The notes beneath the pieces were generated by a model, which was not told where the DNA came from, did not search any database, and saw only the letters and a list, made by a program, of their open reading frames with translations. From assembly GCA_964247295.1 (NCBI GenBank), contig CAXTTV010000175.1, positions 1 through 10,472 on the forward strand: DNA of 10,472 bases. Reading direction: 5' to 3'. Positions 1-7,800 of the stretch are shown here, one piece after another. The position numbers and the translations under genes were made by a program. Origin of the DNA: CAXTTV01 sp964247295. Its GTDB lineage: Bacteria > Chloroflexota > Ktedonobacteria > Ktedonobacterales > Ktedonobacteraceae. The stretch's first letter is position 1, and every line of letters begins with the position of its first letter.

Positions 1-211
1 GCCCATGATGATACCAGTCGCTGGACCGCAGATGAAACTCAACCGCCCCCATATCCGGTTCTGACCCCTCGTCAGGGAACCAAATCAGCGCGTCGCGCAC
101 ATCGGGACCCGCCGGCCCCCCTGGTCGACCACCAAAGAGGAGCAAGCAGGCCCGACCATCGGTGAGCGGGAGTCGAGAGTCGCGGGGAAGTGCCCACCAG
201 TGGCGAGCCAC
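1..211 (-). CDS. DUF2851-like protein, N-terminal part (runs off the left edge)
   Basis: Minus-strand frame with no stop down to base 1, so the gene is cut by the window edge and only about 70 N-terminal residues are visible. It reads VARHWWALPRDSRLPLTDGR, then a segment GRPGGPAGPDVRDALIWF, and ends EFHLRSSDWYHHG. The GPD-x-RDA block and the (V)E-F-H-x-R-S-S-D-W-x-x-H-G block match my recollection of DUF2851 proteins, whose biochemical role is unknown. I chose the GTG at 211-209 because GGAGG lies 8 bases upstream (220-224 on the plus strand). The frame stays open upstream to about 369, and a GTG at 301-299 is an alternative, but it has no ribosome binding site and falls inside a palindrome. 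The gene points away from the operon at 475-3972 but on the same strand. Confidence 0.7.
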   Translation of the reverse strand, partial: MARHWWALPRDSRLPLTDGRACLLLFGGRPGGPAGPDVRDALIWFPDEGSEPDMGAVEFHLRSSDWYHHG

Positions 212-474
212 ATCCTCAACCTCCGTCAGCCGCTCATAGATTGCCTGTCTGCTTCTCTGATGGGAAAAGACGACGCCCCTTTGGGCGCGGTAGGACCGCA
301 CTTTCAGGTGCGGCTGGCGCGCCGCGCCAGAGAACCGCAAGACGCACCTGAAGGTGCTATCCTACGACAGGTAAAACCGTCAACGCACATCAATAGGCTC
401 TCCTATCCGGATTTTCATTCGTTTCCTATTCTAGAAAGCATCCCTGTGCTCCCAATAGAACCTTTCTATCTCTT
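212..474. other. 263-bp gap with nested palindromes between the operon end and DUF2851
   Basis: No gene is supported here; plus-strand frames lack codon character or a binding site. The stretch holds a short hairpin ATAGG-CTCT-CCTAT (393-406), the larger nested palindrome at 291-364, and a GC hairpin at 273-287 (CGCCC-CTTT-GGGCG). Read on the minus strand, that last stem is followed by CGTCTTTT. The location just after the last gene of a minus-strand operon suits a transcription end zone. Confidence 0.45.
291..364. repeat. Nested imperfect inverted repeat (22-bp arms)
   Basis: The arms at 291-312 and 343-364 match at 19 of 22 positions (TAGGA-x2-GCAC-x-TTCAGGTGCG). Inside lies a second, perfect 8-bp inverted repeat CTGGCGCG / CGCGCCAG (314-321 and 323-330) around a single base. 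It could be a terminator-type structure, the 5' leader of the DUF2851 gene, or a REP-like palindrome. No long T-run follows the outer stem on either strand, so a simple intrinsic terminator is not clear. Confidence 0.6.
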
Positions 475-1512
475 CTATTGCTCTGACACAAATGGAGGCT
501 CGGTATCCTGAGGAGTGACCTCCTCCACCACCTCAAACGTTTCTACCTTCGCACGGATCTCCCCAAGCTTATGCTGAAGATCTTCCGGCAGATCCCGATC
601 TGGCGATTGTTTTTCAGCATGATCCTGAGCTGAGGCGGCCATTCCTCCGCTATCTAACATGCGGGCGTGAGACTCCATCGCCACCAGACGGGCCCTTTCC
701 TCAGCCTGTTCCGCCTCTGCAAGGGAGATCTGGGCATAGGCCAGTTCGCGCTCAGCGTCGTGGAGAGCCATATCAGCCTCATCGCCTGAAAGAGCCTGTT
801 TCTTAATTGCATCCTGGATTTTCCTCAGGGCAGTGTCGGCGGTGTGTACGCGACGCCGCGCCTGTTCGGCCCGAGAGCTTTTCTCCTCCGCCACCGCTTC
901 AGCGTGGGCCGCCGCCGTCGCGGAAGCTTCCGCGATCATCATCGAGGCCAGCGCGCTCACCATTTCCTCCTCCTCTCGAATCTCCTCAATCGCCGGGGGG
1001 GCGAAAAGCGCGTGTTGTGATGAAGTTTTCGTGCCGTCAGGGTGATCATGTTTGTCAAGCTGGACGGCGCGTTCGGCTGAGGCTCGTACATTTCGCTCTA
1101 TGGCCTGAGAGGCAGCGCGAGCATTTTCTACCGGCTCCGGGACAATCACATGTGGATCGGGCATCTGCTCCAGTTCCTCCTGAGAGTAGATGCGAAGATC
1201 TGACAGAGGCCGACCACTTGAAGGCGGATTAGGGATCTCCTCGACTGGAGGTGCGGCCTCTCCATAGAGCATCTGCCGCGTCGTCTGGAGTTTGGCCTGA
1301 ACCTTTTGCAGCTTGCCAGTGCGTTTGTGTAGTCGCTGCTCAGCCTTCTGCAAAAGAGCCAGAGCTCCGGCGTGCTCCTTGCGAGCCTCCTCCAACTGCG
1401 ACATCAATTTCTGCTCACTTTTAGTAAGTTTTTTCTTCTCTTTATCGTCAGTGACTGGAGTTGCGGGATTTGTAGATTGGGGCTGCGATAACCCGATCTC
1501 TTGTTCAGACAT
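475..1512 (-). CDS. Coiled-coil protein of unknown function
   Basis: A 345-residue soluble protein with no recognised domain, signal peptide or membrane segment. Residues ~25-83 are a charged, heptad-like helix (SEQKLMSQLEEARKEHAG and onward, ending near TTRQML). Residues ~85-190 are proline- and charge-rich and probably disordered. Residues ~180-285 form a second long, alanine/glutamate-rich helix. The tail is acidic. I start at the ATG at 1512-1510 (MSEQEIGL) because GGAGG precedes it by 9 bases; an upstream ATG at 1533 would add seven residues but has no better signal. The gap to the metallophosphoesterase gene upstream is 30 bases, so it is very likely the last gene of the operon starting at 3972. 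A scaffold or filament role is possible, but nothing in the sequence proves it. Confidence 0.85.
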   Translation of the reverse strand: MSEQEIGLSQPQSTNPATPVTDDKEKKKLTKSEQKLMSQLEEARKEHAGALALLQKAEQRLHKRTGKLQKVQAKLQTTRQMLYGEAAPPVEEIPNPPSSGRPLSDLRIYSQEELEQMPDPHVIVPEPVENARAASQAIERNVRASAERAVQLDKHDHPDGTKTSSQHALFAPPAIEEIREEEEMVSALASMMIAEASATAAAHAEAVAEEKSSRAEQARRRVHTADTALRKIQDAIKKQALSGDEADMALHDAERELAYAQISLAEAEQAEERARLVAMESHARMLDSGGMAASAQDHAEKQSPDRDLPEDLQHKLGEIRAKVETFEVVEEVTPQDTEPPFVSEQ

Positions 1513-1542
1513 CGACACATTCCTCCACAGCAAAAGGTCAAG

Positions 1543-2451
1543 TTACCTTTTGCCTTTTGCCTTCTTGGCTTTTCGTTCGTCATTCTCAGACTCGTCAAGC
1601 CCTGGTACAACATCGCCGGGACTATATAAACGATGATAAAGCATATCGGTTTTATGGGTAAACAATGAGTGTTTTGTGATCCGCTGATCGCGACCGAATT
1701 CGATCTCTAGAAATCCATTATCTTTTTTGCCGGAGGTATCCAATAACGAGCCGGCGTTGCAACAGAGCAGGCGGTGGCGTCCATCAGAAAGATCCCAGAC
1801 ATGGCTGCGGTGAATGTGTCCACAACAAAGCAGGTTCACATTCTGCTCGATCAGTGCCTGAAGGATATCAGCGGAGCGGGGCAGGATATCCCCCGTGCGC
1901 AGCTTTTTCGTCGGCACAGGCAGGAAGCTATGGTGAGCGCAGAAGATCCGTATCTCATCGGCTGGACCTTTACTGAAATGCCCGATCGCGCTTTCTAGAT
2001 GGCGTTGTGAGATGTCAGGCGTGCTATTCAAACCTACAGCCGCTATACCATTAGCGCGGTAAAAAAACTCCCCATGATTAAAATGCTCAAAGTAGCGGCC
2101 CTGACGACCAGGAAGCAGACTCTCCGGCGACTCAATTTCATCTAGAATTGTTGTTGATCCTGGATGGGTCAGCAGAAAGTATTCCAGATCACTCCGATCT
2201 ACCGGAGCGGGTGTCATCGCCCGCACCTGATCACGGTTACCCGGAACCACCAGAACAGGGCAGAAATTTAATGAGCCGAGGAAGCGTTTCACCGGCAGAA
2301 ATTGTTCATCCAGACCGTCATGCGTCAGATCTCCAGTTACCAGGATCATATCAGGGCGTAGCAGCTCAAACTGACGCCGGGCCTCTTTTAACAACGTCCA
2401 CGTCTCGGGTGCATCTTGATAATGGATATCAGAAACATGTAGAATTCTCAT
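1543..2451 (-). CDS. Calcineurin-like metallophosphoesterase
   Basis: A 302-residue protein of the calcineurin-type phosphoesterase superfamily, whose members hydrolyse phosphomono- or phosphodiesters with a dinuclear metal centre. The full motif set is visible in order: D8-x-H10 (VSDIH), GD41 (VTGDLTHDG), GN72-R-D (VPGNRD), H173/H174 (CAHHSF) and GH212-x-H214 (CCGHIHRSH). The spacing resembles class III cyclic-nucleotide phosphodiesterases and related enzymes, but the substrate cannot be read from sequence. The tail after ~285 is charged and lysine-rich (ERKAKKAKGKR). The ATG at 2451 has a strong purine-rich binding site (GAGGAGAAGG) just upstream. It sits 47 bases after the second kinase-like gene and 30 before the coiled-coil gene, same strand, so co-transcription is likely. 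Pairing with nucleotide-kinase-like genes suggests a nucleotide substrate, as inference only. Confidence 0.92.
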   Translation of the reverse strand: MRILHVSDIHYQDAPETWTLLKEARRQFELLRPDMILVTGDLTHDGLDEQFLPVKRFLGSLNFCPVLVVPGNRDQVRAMTPAPVDRSDLEYFLLTHPGSTTILDEIESPESLLPGRQGRYFEHFNHGEFFYRANGIAAVGLNSTPDISQRHLESAIGHFSKGPADEIRIFCAHHSFLPVPTKKLRTGDILPRSADILQALIEQNVNLLCCGHIHRSHVWDLSDGRHRLLCCNAGSLLDTSGKKDNGFLEIEFGRDQRITKHSLFTHKTDMLYHRLYSPGDVVPGLDESENDERKAKKAKGKR

Positions 2452-2498
2452 CAGTAGCCTTCTCCTCGCAAATGCCTGTCTCTTCTCTATCTACTTTC

Positions 2499-3269
2499 TT
2501 ACGTCCCTAATTGCAACAGGAGACGCATTACGGCTCTGCGTAGCTCTAATTGAACTTGCTCGATGGATTGACTACCTTCGATCACAAAAAAACCAAATTC
2601 CTTTTGCATCTTCTCATACTCTATATACATACGCTTCTCAAAAGAACGGAAACTTTCGAGAACCTCCTGGGACATCTGGGGAGTACCAGGCTGAGGGTTT
2701 CCAGATTTAAGCCCTTTTTTCCCCGAGATAGGTGTCATATTTTTTAATTGTTTCCGTTGGTCAAATAGTGTGCGTTTCTCCTCTATCAGGGTCTGCCGAC
2801 GTTTTACAGCCTCTTCCGAGCTAATGTGCAGATAAAATACCGCATCCGGCTGGACCGCGAAGCTATAGATCTTATGGAGCCAGGAGAAGTCAAGGCCGCG
2901 AGCGGTATCGCGAGCGAAAGCTGTATAGGTGTAGCGGTCGGCGAGGACAATCTCACCACGTGTGAGAGCCGGGCGGATCACATATTGCATGCGGTCCAGA
3001 TGATCGGCGCAGTAGAGCAGGCTATACGTCAAAGGTTGGAGTGGAGACTGGTTGTGAACCTGATTAAGCGCCTCTGAGACAATCTCGGAGTCGCGCCAGG
3101 CCGTTAATGTGATGGTATACCCCTGGGTGGTTAGCCAGTTTTGAAGGAGCGTAACTTGAGTGGTACGGCCAGAAAGATCGATCCCTTCCAGCACAATCAA
3201 TTGGGGGCGTGCCTCCAATTTCTGGTACGTCTGCTCATCTGAAGCCTGGGAAGGTCGCTCATGGCTCAC
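2499..3269 (-). CDS. Thymidylate-kinase-like protein with altered P-loop (second of a tandem pair)
   Basis: A 256-residue P-loop protein of the dTMP kinase family, which normally makes dTDP from dTMP and ATP. The fold signature is present: beta strand LIVLEG (24-29), the P-loop position GIDLSGRTTQ (29-38), and the DRY motif (111-113) followed by TYTAFARD. The P-loop lysine, canonical in GxDGSGKTTQ, is arginine at residue 35, and the preceding glycine is leucine at 32. A charged insert (~155-200) lies where the LID region should be. The GTG start at 3269-3267 follows the upstream kinase stop by one base and has GGAG 6 bases before it; the longer open frame to 3440 is a shadow inside the upstream gene. 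It may be a weak kinase, a kinase with another substrate, or a regulatory pseudokinase partner of the upstream protein. Confidence 0.85.
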   Translation of the reverse strand: MSHERPSQASDEQTYQKLEARPQLIVLEGIDLSGRTTQVTLLQNWLTTQGYTITLTAWRDSEIVSEALNQVHNQSPLQPLTYSLLYCADHLDRMQYVIRPALTRGEIVLADRYTYTAFARDTARGLDFSWLHKIYSFAVQPDAVFYLHISSEEAVKRRQTLIEEKRTLFDQRKQLKNMTPISGKKGLKSGNPQPGTPQMSQEVLESFRSFEKRMYIEYEKMQKEFGFFVIEGSQSIEQVQLELRRAVMRLLLQLGT

Positions 3270-3270
3270 A

Positions 3271-3972
3271 CTATACTCCAATCTGTTCCGTCGGAAGGAT
3301 TTTTGCGGCCTCGGTCCGCAAAATCTGCTGCTGTTGCCTGATCGCCTGAGTAGCATCAAGTTCCAGCATATAAGGAGAAAGGTAAGTATACGTCGCGAAG
3401 ATCCGTTGTTGAAAGGCGCGAAAGCTCTCCAGAGGATCATTGCTCAGGCCGAGATCCATGCCAGCCTGATAATATTTCAGACGGGGATGGTGGCTAAGAA
3501 TCCGTTCTAGAGATTGATCGGCATCCAGGCGAAAAAAAACTGCCAGATCGGGACGGGCAGCGAATGTATACACGTTCTGAATCCAGTTTTGATCTACACC
3601 ACGCGTCAGATCCCTTGCCAGAGCTGTATACACATAGCGATCCACCAGCACAATCAGACCATGTTGAAGGGCTGGTACAATCTCTTTCTCATAGAACTCC
3701 GCGAAATCGGCAGCGTAGAGCGCGCTTAAAAGCATTGGGTCCATGCGCCCCTGTTTTCTGCTCTGTTTAAGCGCTTTTTTAATCATTTTCGAGGGTATCC
3801 ACTCCGTAATCAGCACATCGTAGCCCTGGGAGAGCAGCCAGACCTGCAAGAGGCGCAACTGTGTGCTTTTCCCGGAGCCATCGAGGCCCTCCGCAGTGAT
3901 CAAGCGACCAGGATAGGTGTGCGGAACGAGTGGTGAGGAGCCGCCCACCTGACCCTCTGATTGGACCGACAT
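3271..3972 (-). CDS. Thymidylate kinase (dTMP kinase-like, first of a tandem pair)
   Basis: A 233-residue protein of the dTMP kinase family with an intact Walker A motif EGLDGSGKSTQ (28-38, lysine 35), the DR(Y) motif at 111-113 (VDRYVYTALARD), and a helix-rich C-terminus. Such enzymes phosphorylate dTMP to dTDP in the cytosol. Length is close to the usual ~205-230, with a short N-terminal extension. The ATG at 3972 has an excellent binding site (AGGAGGAGGAAGG, five bases upstream). It is the first gene of the operon. Its P-loop and DRY positions coincide exactly with those of the downstream paralogue (residues 28-38 and 111-113 in both), which points to a tandem duplication. I avoid the symbol tmk because a paralogous pair like this may not be the housekeeping enzyme. 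Confidence 0.9.
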   Translation of the reverse strand: MSVQSEGQVGGSSPLVPHTYPGRLITAEGLDGSGKSTQLRLLQVWLLSQGYDVLITEWIPSKMIKKALKQSRKQGRMDPMLLSALYAADFAEFYEKEIVPALQHGLIVLVDRYVYTALARDLTRGVDQNWIQNVYTFAARPDLAVFFRLDADQSLERILSHHPRLKYYQAGMDLGLSNDPLESFRAFQQRIFATYTYLSPYMLELDATQAIRQQQQILRTEAAKILPTEQIGV

Positions 3973-3997
3973 GTATCCCTTCCTCCTCCTATTAAAA

Positions 3998-4026
3998 AGG
4001 ATACCGTATCAGTTGCCAGATTGCAA
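3998..4026 (-). promoter_or_regulatory. Candidate promoter of the kinase/phosphoesterase operon
   Basis: On the minus strand TTGCAA (4026-4021) and TATCCT (4003-3998) are spaced by 17 bases, with the -10 box 25 bases upstream of the ATG at 3972. Each box matches the sigma-70 consensus at only four of six positions, so this rests mainly on position and spacing. Confidence 0.35.
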
Positions 4027-4064
4027 CCTGTAACCGCCTGAGGAGTATCGTTAAAGTTTTTGAA

Positions 4065-4104
4065 ATTTCCTCAGCAGAGTCGCTTGCGAGTTTGCTGGGG
4101 AAAT
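4065..4104. repeat. 40-nt hairpin-forming palindrome
   Basis: Bases 4065-4078 pair with 4091-4104 over 14 positions as RNA, two of them G-U. After a single G-G mismatch, 4080-4083 pairs with 4086-4089 (TCGC/GCGA). It lies 40 bases upstream of the candidate operon promoter and is not followed by a T-run on the plus strand. It could be an element end, an old terminator or a protein-binding site. Confidence 0.55.
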
Positions 4105-4150
4105 CCATCTACATCTAAAGGAATGGGCCATCCAAGGGAGGGGAGGATGC

Positions 4151-4384
4151 GTAGATCGGGTCACGTGTGGACCCGTGACAAGGGGACGCACCACCTGTGC
4201 CCTGAAGCCGAACCAGGCAAAGGCTTGGAAGACCCGGACTTGTGTGGATTCGCAGGAACGAGAGCACGTATAGGTGTTATGTCCGCCGTCGGATTATCGT
4301 TCTCTGTTCCCCAAGACGCATGCGTGTGGCGATAGCGAGGCTGAGAACAACCGTCCCCACGGGTCCACACGTGACCCGCTCTAC
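4151..4384. mobile_element. 234-bp element with 27-bp inverted terminal repeats (MITE- or BIME-like)
   Basis: Bases 4151-4177 and 4358-4384 are inverted copies matching at 26 of 27 positions, including a perfect 20-bp core (GGGTCACGTGTGGACCCGTG). Each arm also folds on itself: CGGGTC, a 7-base loop, GACCCG (4157-4175 on the left). Paired inverted hairpins are the hallmark of REP/BIME arrays, and a short non-coding interior between inverted repeats is also what a MITE looks like. The interior has no convincing gene. I see no flanking target duplication. A structured RNA closed by a 27-bp helix is the main alternative. The GC-rich element sits in an otherwise AT-rich gap, which supports insertion. 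Confidence 0.55.
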
Positions 4385-4391
4385 CGGCGAT

Positions 4392-4422
4392 GGCGAGGCG
4401 GAGGACGCCGTTCCTTTTTTTT
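4392..4422 (+). terminator. Weak candidate terminator
   Basis: GGCG-GAGGA-CGCC (4397-4409) is followed by GTTCC and a run of eight T (4415-4422) immediately right of the inverted-repeat element. The stem is only four base pairs, so the T-run is the main evidence. Confidence 0.25.
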
Positions 4423-4757
4423 CTAGCAAACTTACAAGCCCTTCCTCTACACCTGACAAACTCAAAACATTTCTCACAAATATACGTGTGAACAAAGCTC
4501 ATAAGTTATATAAAATGTACAACTTTTGTATGCCCAAAAATTATACATGTAACGGTCCTACCTGTGAAAGAGGATAATATATAAAAATTCTGTTAAATCA
4601 TCAATATATCCTTGACTTTTGATATGATCACCACGTATTATAATAAATGGCTGGGATAAATATAAATATGCACATTACCCTATAAAAACAAGTAACCTGT
4701 AAAAAGATCTCTTTTAAGACTTTATTTTGCCTGTTTCAATAGTCGTGGGAAAAAAGG
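4423..4757. other. AT-rich non-coding stretch upstream of the RHS gene
   Basis: No gene is supported. The composition falls sharply to AT-rich from ~4480 to ~4740. It holds the promoter at 4612-4641 and a short AT palindrome AAAAGA-TC-TCTTTT near 4695-4715. The RHS transcript would have a 5' leader of roughly 200 bases if that promoter is used. Confidence 0.5.
4612..4641 (+). promoter_or_regulatory. Sigma-70-type promoter for the RHS gene
   Basis: TTGACT (4612-4617) and TATTAT (4636-4641) each match consensus at five of six positions, with an 18-base spacer. A perfect TATAAT overlaps at 4639-4644, but with a 21-base spacer. It is the best promoter-like sequence in the gap and faces the RHS gene. 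Confidence 0.55.
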
Positions 4758-4874
4758 ATGTTGACCTGCGACGCGTGCGACATCTGCAAGGACGTGGATG
4801 GCGCAAACCATAGGGAGCAGAGAGAGGCTTTTGACGAGATCTTGCCCGGCCCTCTGATTTTATGTTGTGTGTAA
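4758..4874 (+). CDS. Possible 38-aa cysteine-rich leader peptide overlapping the RHS start
   Basis: An ATG at 4758 opens 38 codons ending in TAA at 4872-4874, eight bases into the proposed RHS reading frame (GTG at 4867). The peptide carries C4-x2-C7-x2-C10 (TCDACDICKD) and a C-terminal CC pair. The purine run GGGAAAAAAGG directly precedes the ATG, but the spacing is tight. If translated, it could couple translation into the RHS gene, whose GTG has no binding site of its own. It may equally be a chance frame or a gene remnant. Confidence 0.25.
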   Translation: MLTCDACDICKDVDGANHREQREAFDEILPGPLILCCV

Positions 4875-7800
4875 AACCAAAAGAAGGACATTTTATGAAG
4901 AGTGTGTCTACCTGCCAGGATGGCACAGACGCAACAAAGCATCATCTCTTTCGCAGTCCCTCAAAAGAAGATCGGAGCGGATTGCCACTCTGTTCTCCTG
5001 GTCTTCGAGCTTACGGGTCTTCCTGATCCTCTCCATGGTGGTGGGAACGGCCCTGGCAACTTTTCTCAGTAATACCAATCTCGCTCAGGCGGCCTCGAAG
5101 CCCAGACTTCAGCTTCCGAAGGTCGTCACGGCCAAGCCCGTCGATACCCATCATTTCCCGATCCCCGAGGTGCCAGTCAAGAGCCCGGCCCCCGGCCAGA
5201 TCACCCATCCGGAGAACGTGGCTCAGCCCAACGTCTCGGCGAGCAATCCCTATAACGGCCTGGGAGATCTTTCGTTCTATACCTCTATCACCCTGCACCT
5301 CAATGATCGGTCCGAGATCAAAGTCAACGTTGCCAACGGCAACCTGCTTTTCCACTCGACCGAACTGCATGTGAAGGGGACTGGCGTGGATCTGGGCCTG
5401 GACAGCTCCTATAATAGCCTGCCCACCACCAACGCCTATACCTATGAACATGGAAACAACTGGACCTTCAACCTGTGTGCCAGCCAGTATCTGGACCTGA
5501 GCAAGCCCGCCTCGGGCATCACCTATTATGGGGCCAGCAACTTCGCCGCCTACTTCGCGCACAACAGCGATGGCTCCTACAAAGACGCGCCCGGCCTGCA
5601 CGCCAACCTGAAGGCCAACGGGGACGGCACCTATACCCTGAACTACTACCAGAGCAAAGAGAAGATCACCTTTGGCTCGGATTGGAGCATCTCCAAGATC
5701 CAGGACAAGAACAACAATACGGTCTCCTGTGCCTATGATTTCTCGCAGCCCAAAAAGCATTCGGCCAAAATCACCGATAGCCAGGGGCGCGTCACCACGA
5801 TCACCCATGACGAGAAGGATCATGTCTCGGCCATCTATGATCCGATCGGGCGCAGCGTTGGCTACACCTATGACGACAACAACAATCTCACCGCGATCAA
5901 AGATGCCTCGCAGAAGTCCACCACCCTGGGCTATAGCGGCAGCGATCTGACTTCGATCACTGATCCCTTGAACCACACTACCGGGATCGAGTATGGAAGC
6001 GGGCACAAGGTCAGCAGCATCACCGATGCCGCCGGCCACACGATCAGCTTTGCCTATAACAAAGACACCACCGTCGTGACCGACCAGAACGGTCATAGCA
6101 CCACCTATGCATATAACAGCAGCCTGCAAGTCACGAAAACTACGGACGCGCTGAACCACAGCCGCCAGAACACCTTTGACGCCACGACGTATAACGTCTC
6201 GCGCTACAGTGATGCTCTGAGCGACTTCTCGGACTTCCAGTTCTCGCCCGATGGCAACAAGCTGCTCTCAACCTCGACCTACGATGGGTCCAAGCCCAAT
6301 GGCAGCAATAACGCCATCACCACGCGGTTCAGCTATCCCAGCTCGGGCAACAACCAGTATTCGCCCTTGACGCAGACCGATCCGCAGAACAACGAAACGG
6401 ATTACGCCTACAACTCCAATGGCAACCTGCTCTCCTCAACCGACAAAAAGAGCGGGAACAAGCTCACCTACACCTACAATGACAATGGGACCGTCGCCAC
6501 CCAGAAAGATCCCAATGGCAACGTCACCAGCTACGAGTACGACGATCAGGGGAACCTGACCAGCGTGATGCAGCCGGCTCCGCTGGGCAAGATCACCATG
6601 AGCTATGATGGTCTGAGCCGCGTCACCCGCTTCAGCGACGGCAAAGGGCAGGTGACCATCTACACCTATGATGATCTGGACCACATCACCGGCATCACGT
6701 ATGCCGAGAGCGGCTCACAGATCGTCTACGCCTATGACGACAACGGGAATCTGCTCTCCGTTGATGATAGCGGTTCCGGCGTCACCACCTTCGGGTACGA
6801 TGCCCTCAATCGGCAGACGCAGAAGCAGACACCCGAGGGAACCAAGATCACCAGCACCTTTGACAACGTCGGCAACCTGACCGGCTATAACGACGGCACC
6901 GGAGTTGTCGGCTATGCCTACGATGCTGCTAATCGTATGACCACCCTGACCGAGCCGGGCGGGGCGCAAAGCACCTATGGCTACGACAACTCCAATCGCA
7001 AGACCAGCTTCCACTATCCCAACGGGACCGGGATGCTGCTCACCTACAACTCCGCCGGGCAGGAAGCCTCCAACACGGGTGGCGTCATGAGTGCCGACGG
7101 CAAAAGCATCACCACGGCCTACACCCGGTACAACTACACCTACGTTTCTGGAAAGAACAGCCAGGGAGCGCTGGTGGGCAGCACCACCGAGCTGGACCCG
7201 GTGAACCAGAGTGGGACCGAGAAACGGAACTACAGCTATGACTCACAGAGTCGGCTGACCGAGGCCGCCTTGATCAACACGGGCACCAACAAGCAGGTCA
7301 ACGACTTCAAGTACCAGTACGATGCCAATGGCAACCTGACCGGGAAGAATGTCGCGGCAGACAAGCTTCAGGTGACCTACAGCTACAACGGAGCCAACGA
7401 GCTCACTACCAGTAGTCAGGGAGTCACCTATAGCTACGACGCCAACGGCAATCTGACCGGCTGGACCGGAGGCCCCAGCTTCAGTTACAACTCGCGCAAC
7501 CAGGCCACTGTTATCGGCAGTAACACCTTCGGGTATACTGGAGGGAACCAGAACGAGCGGACCAATGACAATGGCAACGCCGCCGTCTATGGCGGGTTAG
7601 GATTGACCAGCCTGACCACCGCTGCGGGAACCACCGCCTTTGTCCGCTGTAGTTGTGGCCTGCTCAACAGTGAAAGAACGCCGGACGGCAAGACGTATTA
7701 CTACCTTTTTGACGGGCTGGGTTCCATCGTCGGCATGACCGATAGCGCGGGCAAAGAAGTCAACGGTTATGATTACGATCCCTACGGGAACCTGCTCAAT

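Noticed and set aside
807..1232. Plus-strand open frames opposite the coiled-coil gene
   Set aside because: Proline/arginine-rich shadows of the minus-strand gene, with no ribosome binding site.
3270..3440. Longer start for the second kinase-like gene
   Set aside because: The extra 57 residues overlap the upstream kinase in another frame; the GTG at 3269 has a proper binding site and sits one base after the upstream stop.
4178..4357. tRNA, tmRNA or RNase P-like RNA inside the inverted-repeat element
   Set aside because: No T-loop consensus, CCA end or known conserved core could be found.
4161..4577. Open frames on both strands across the inverted-repeat element
   Set aside because: They run through the terminal repeats, have no binding site or recognisable motif, and the composition is not coding-like.
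5011..6159. Long minus-strand open frame inside the RHS gene
   Set aside because: It is the antisense shadow of a GC-rich repetitive coding region; its product is an unstructured run of G, V, I and D with no motif or binding site, whereas the plus frame shows clear YD repeats.
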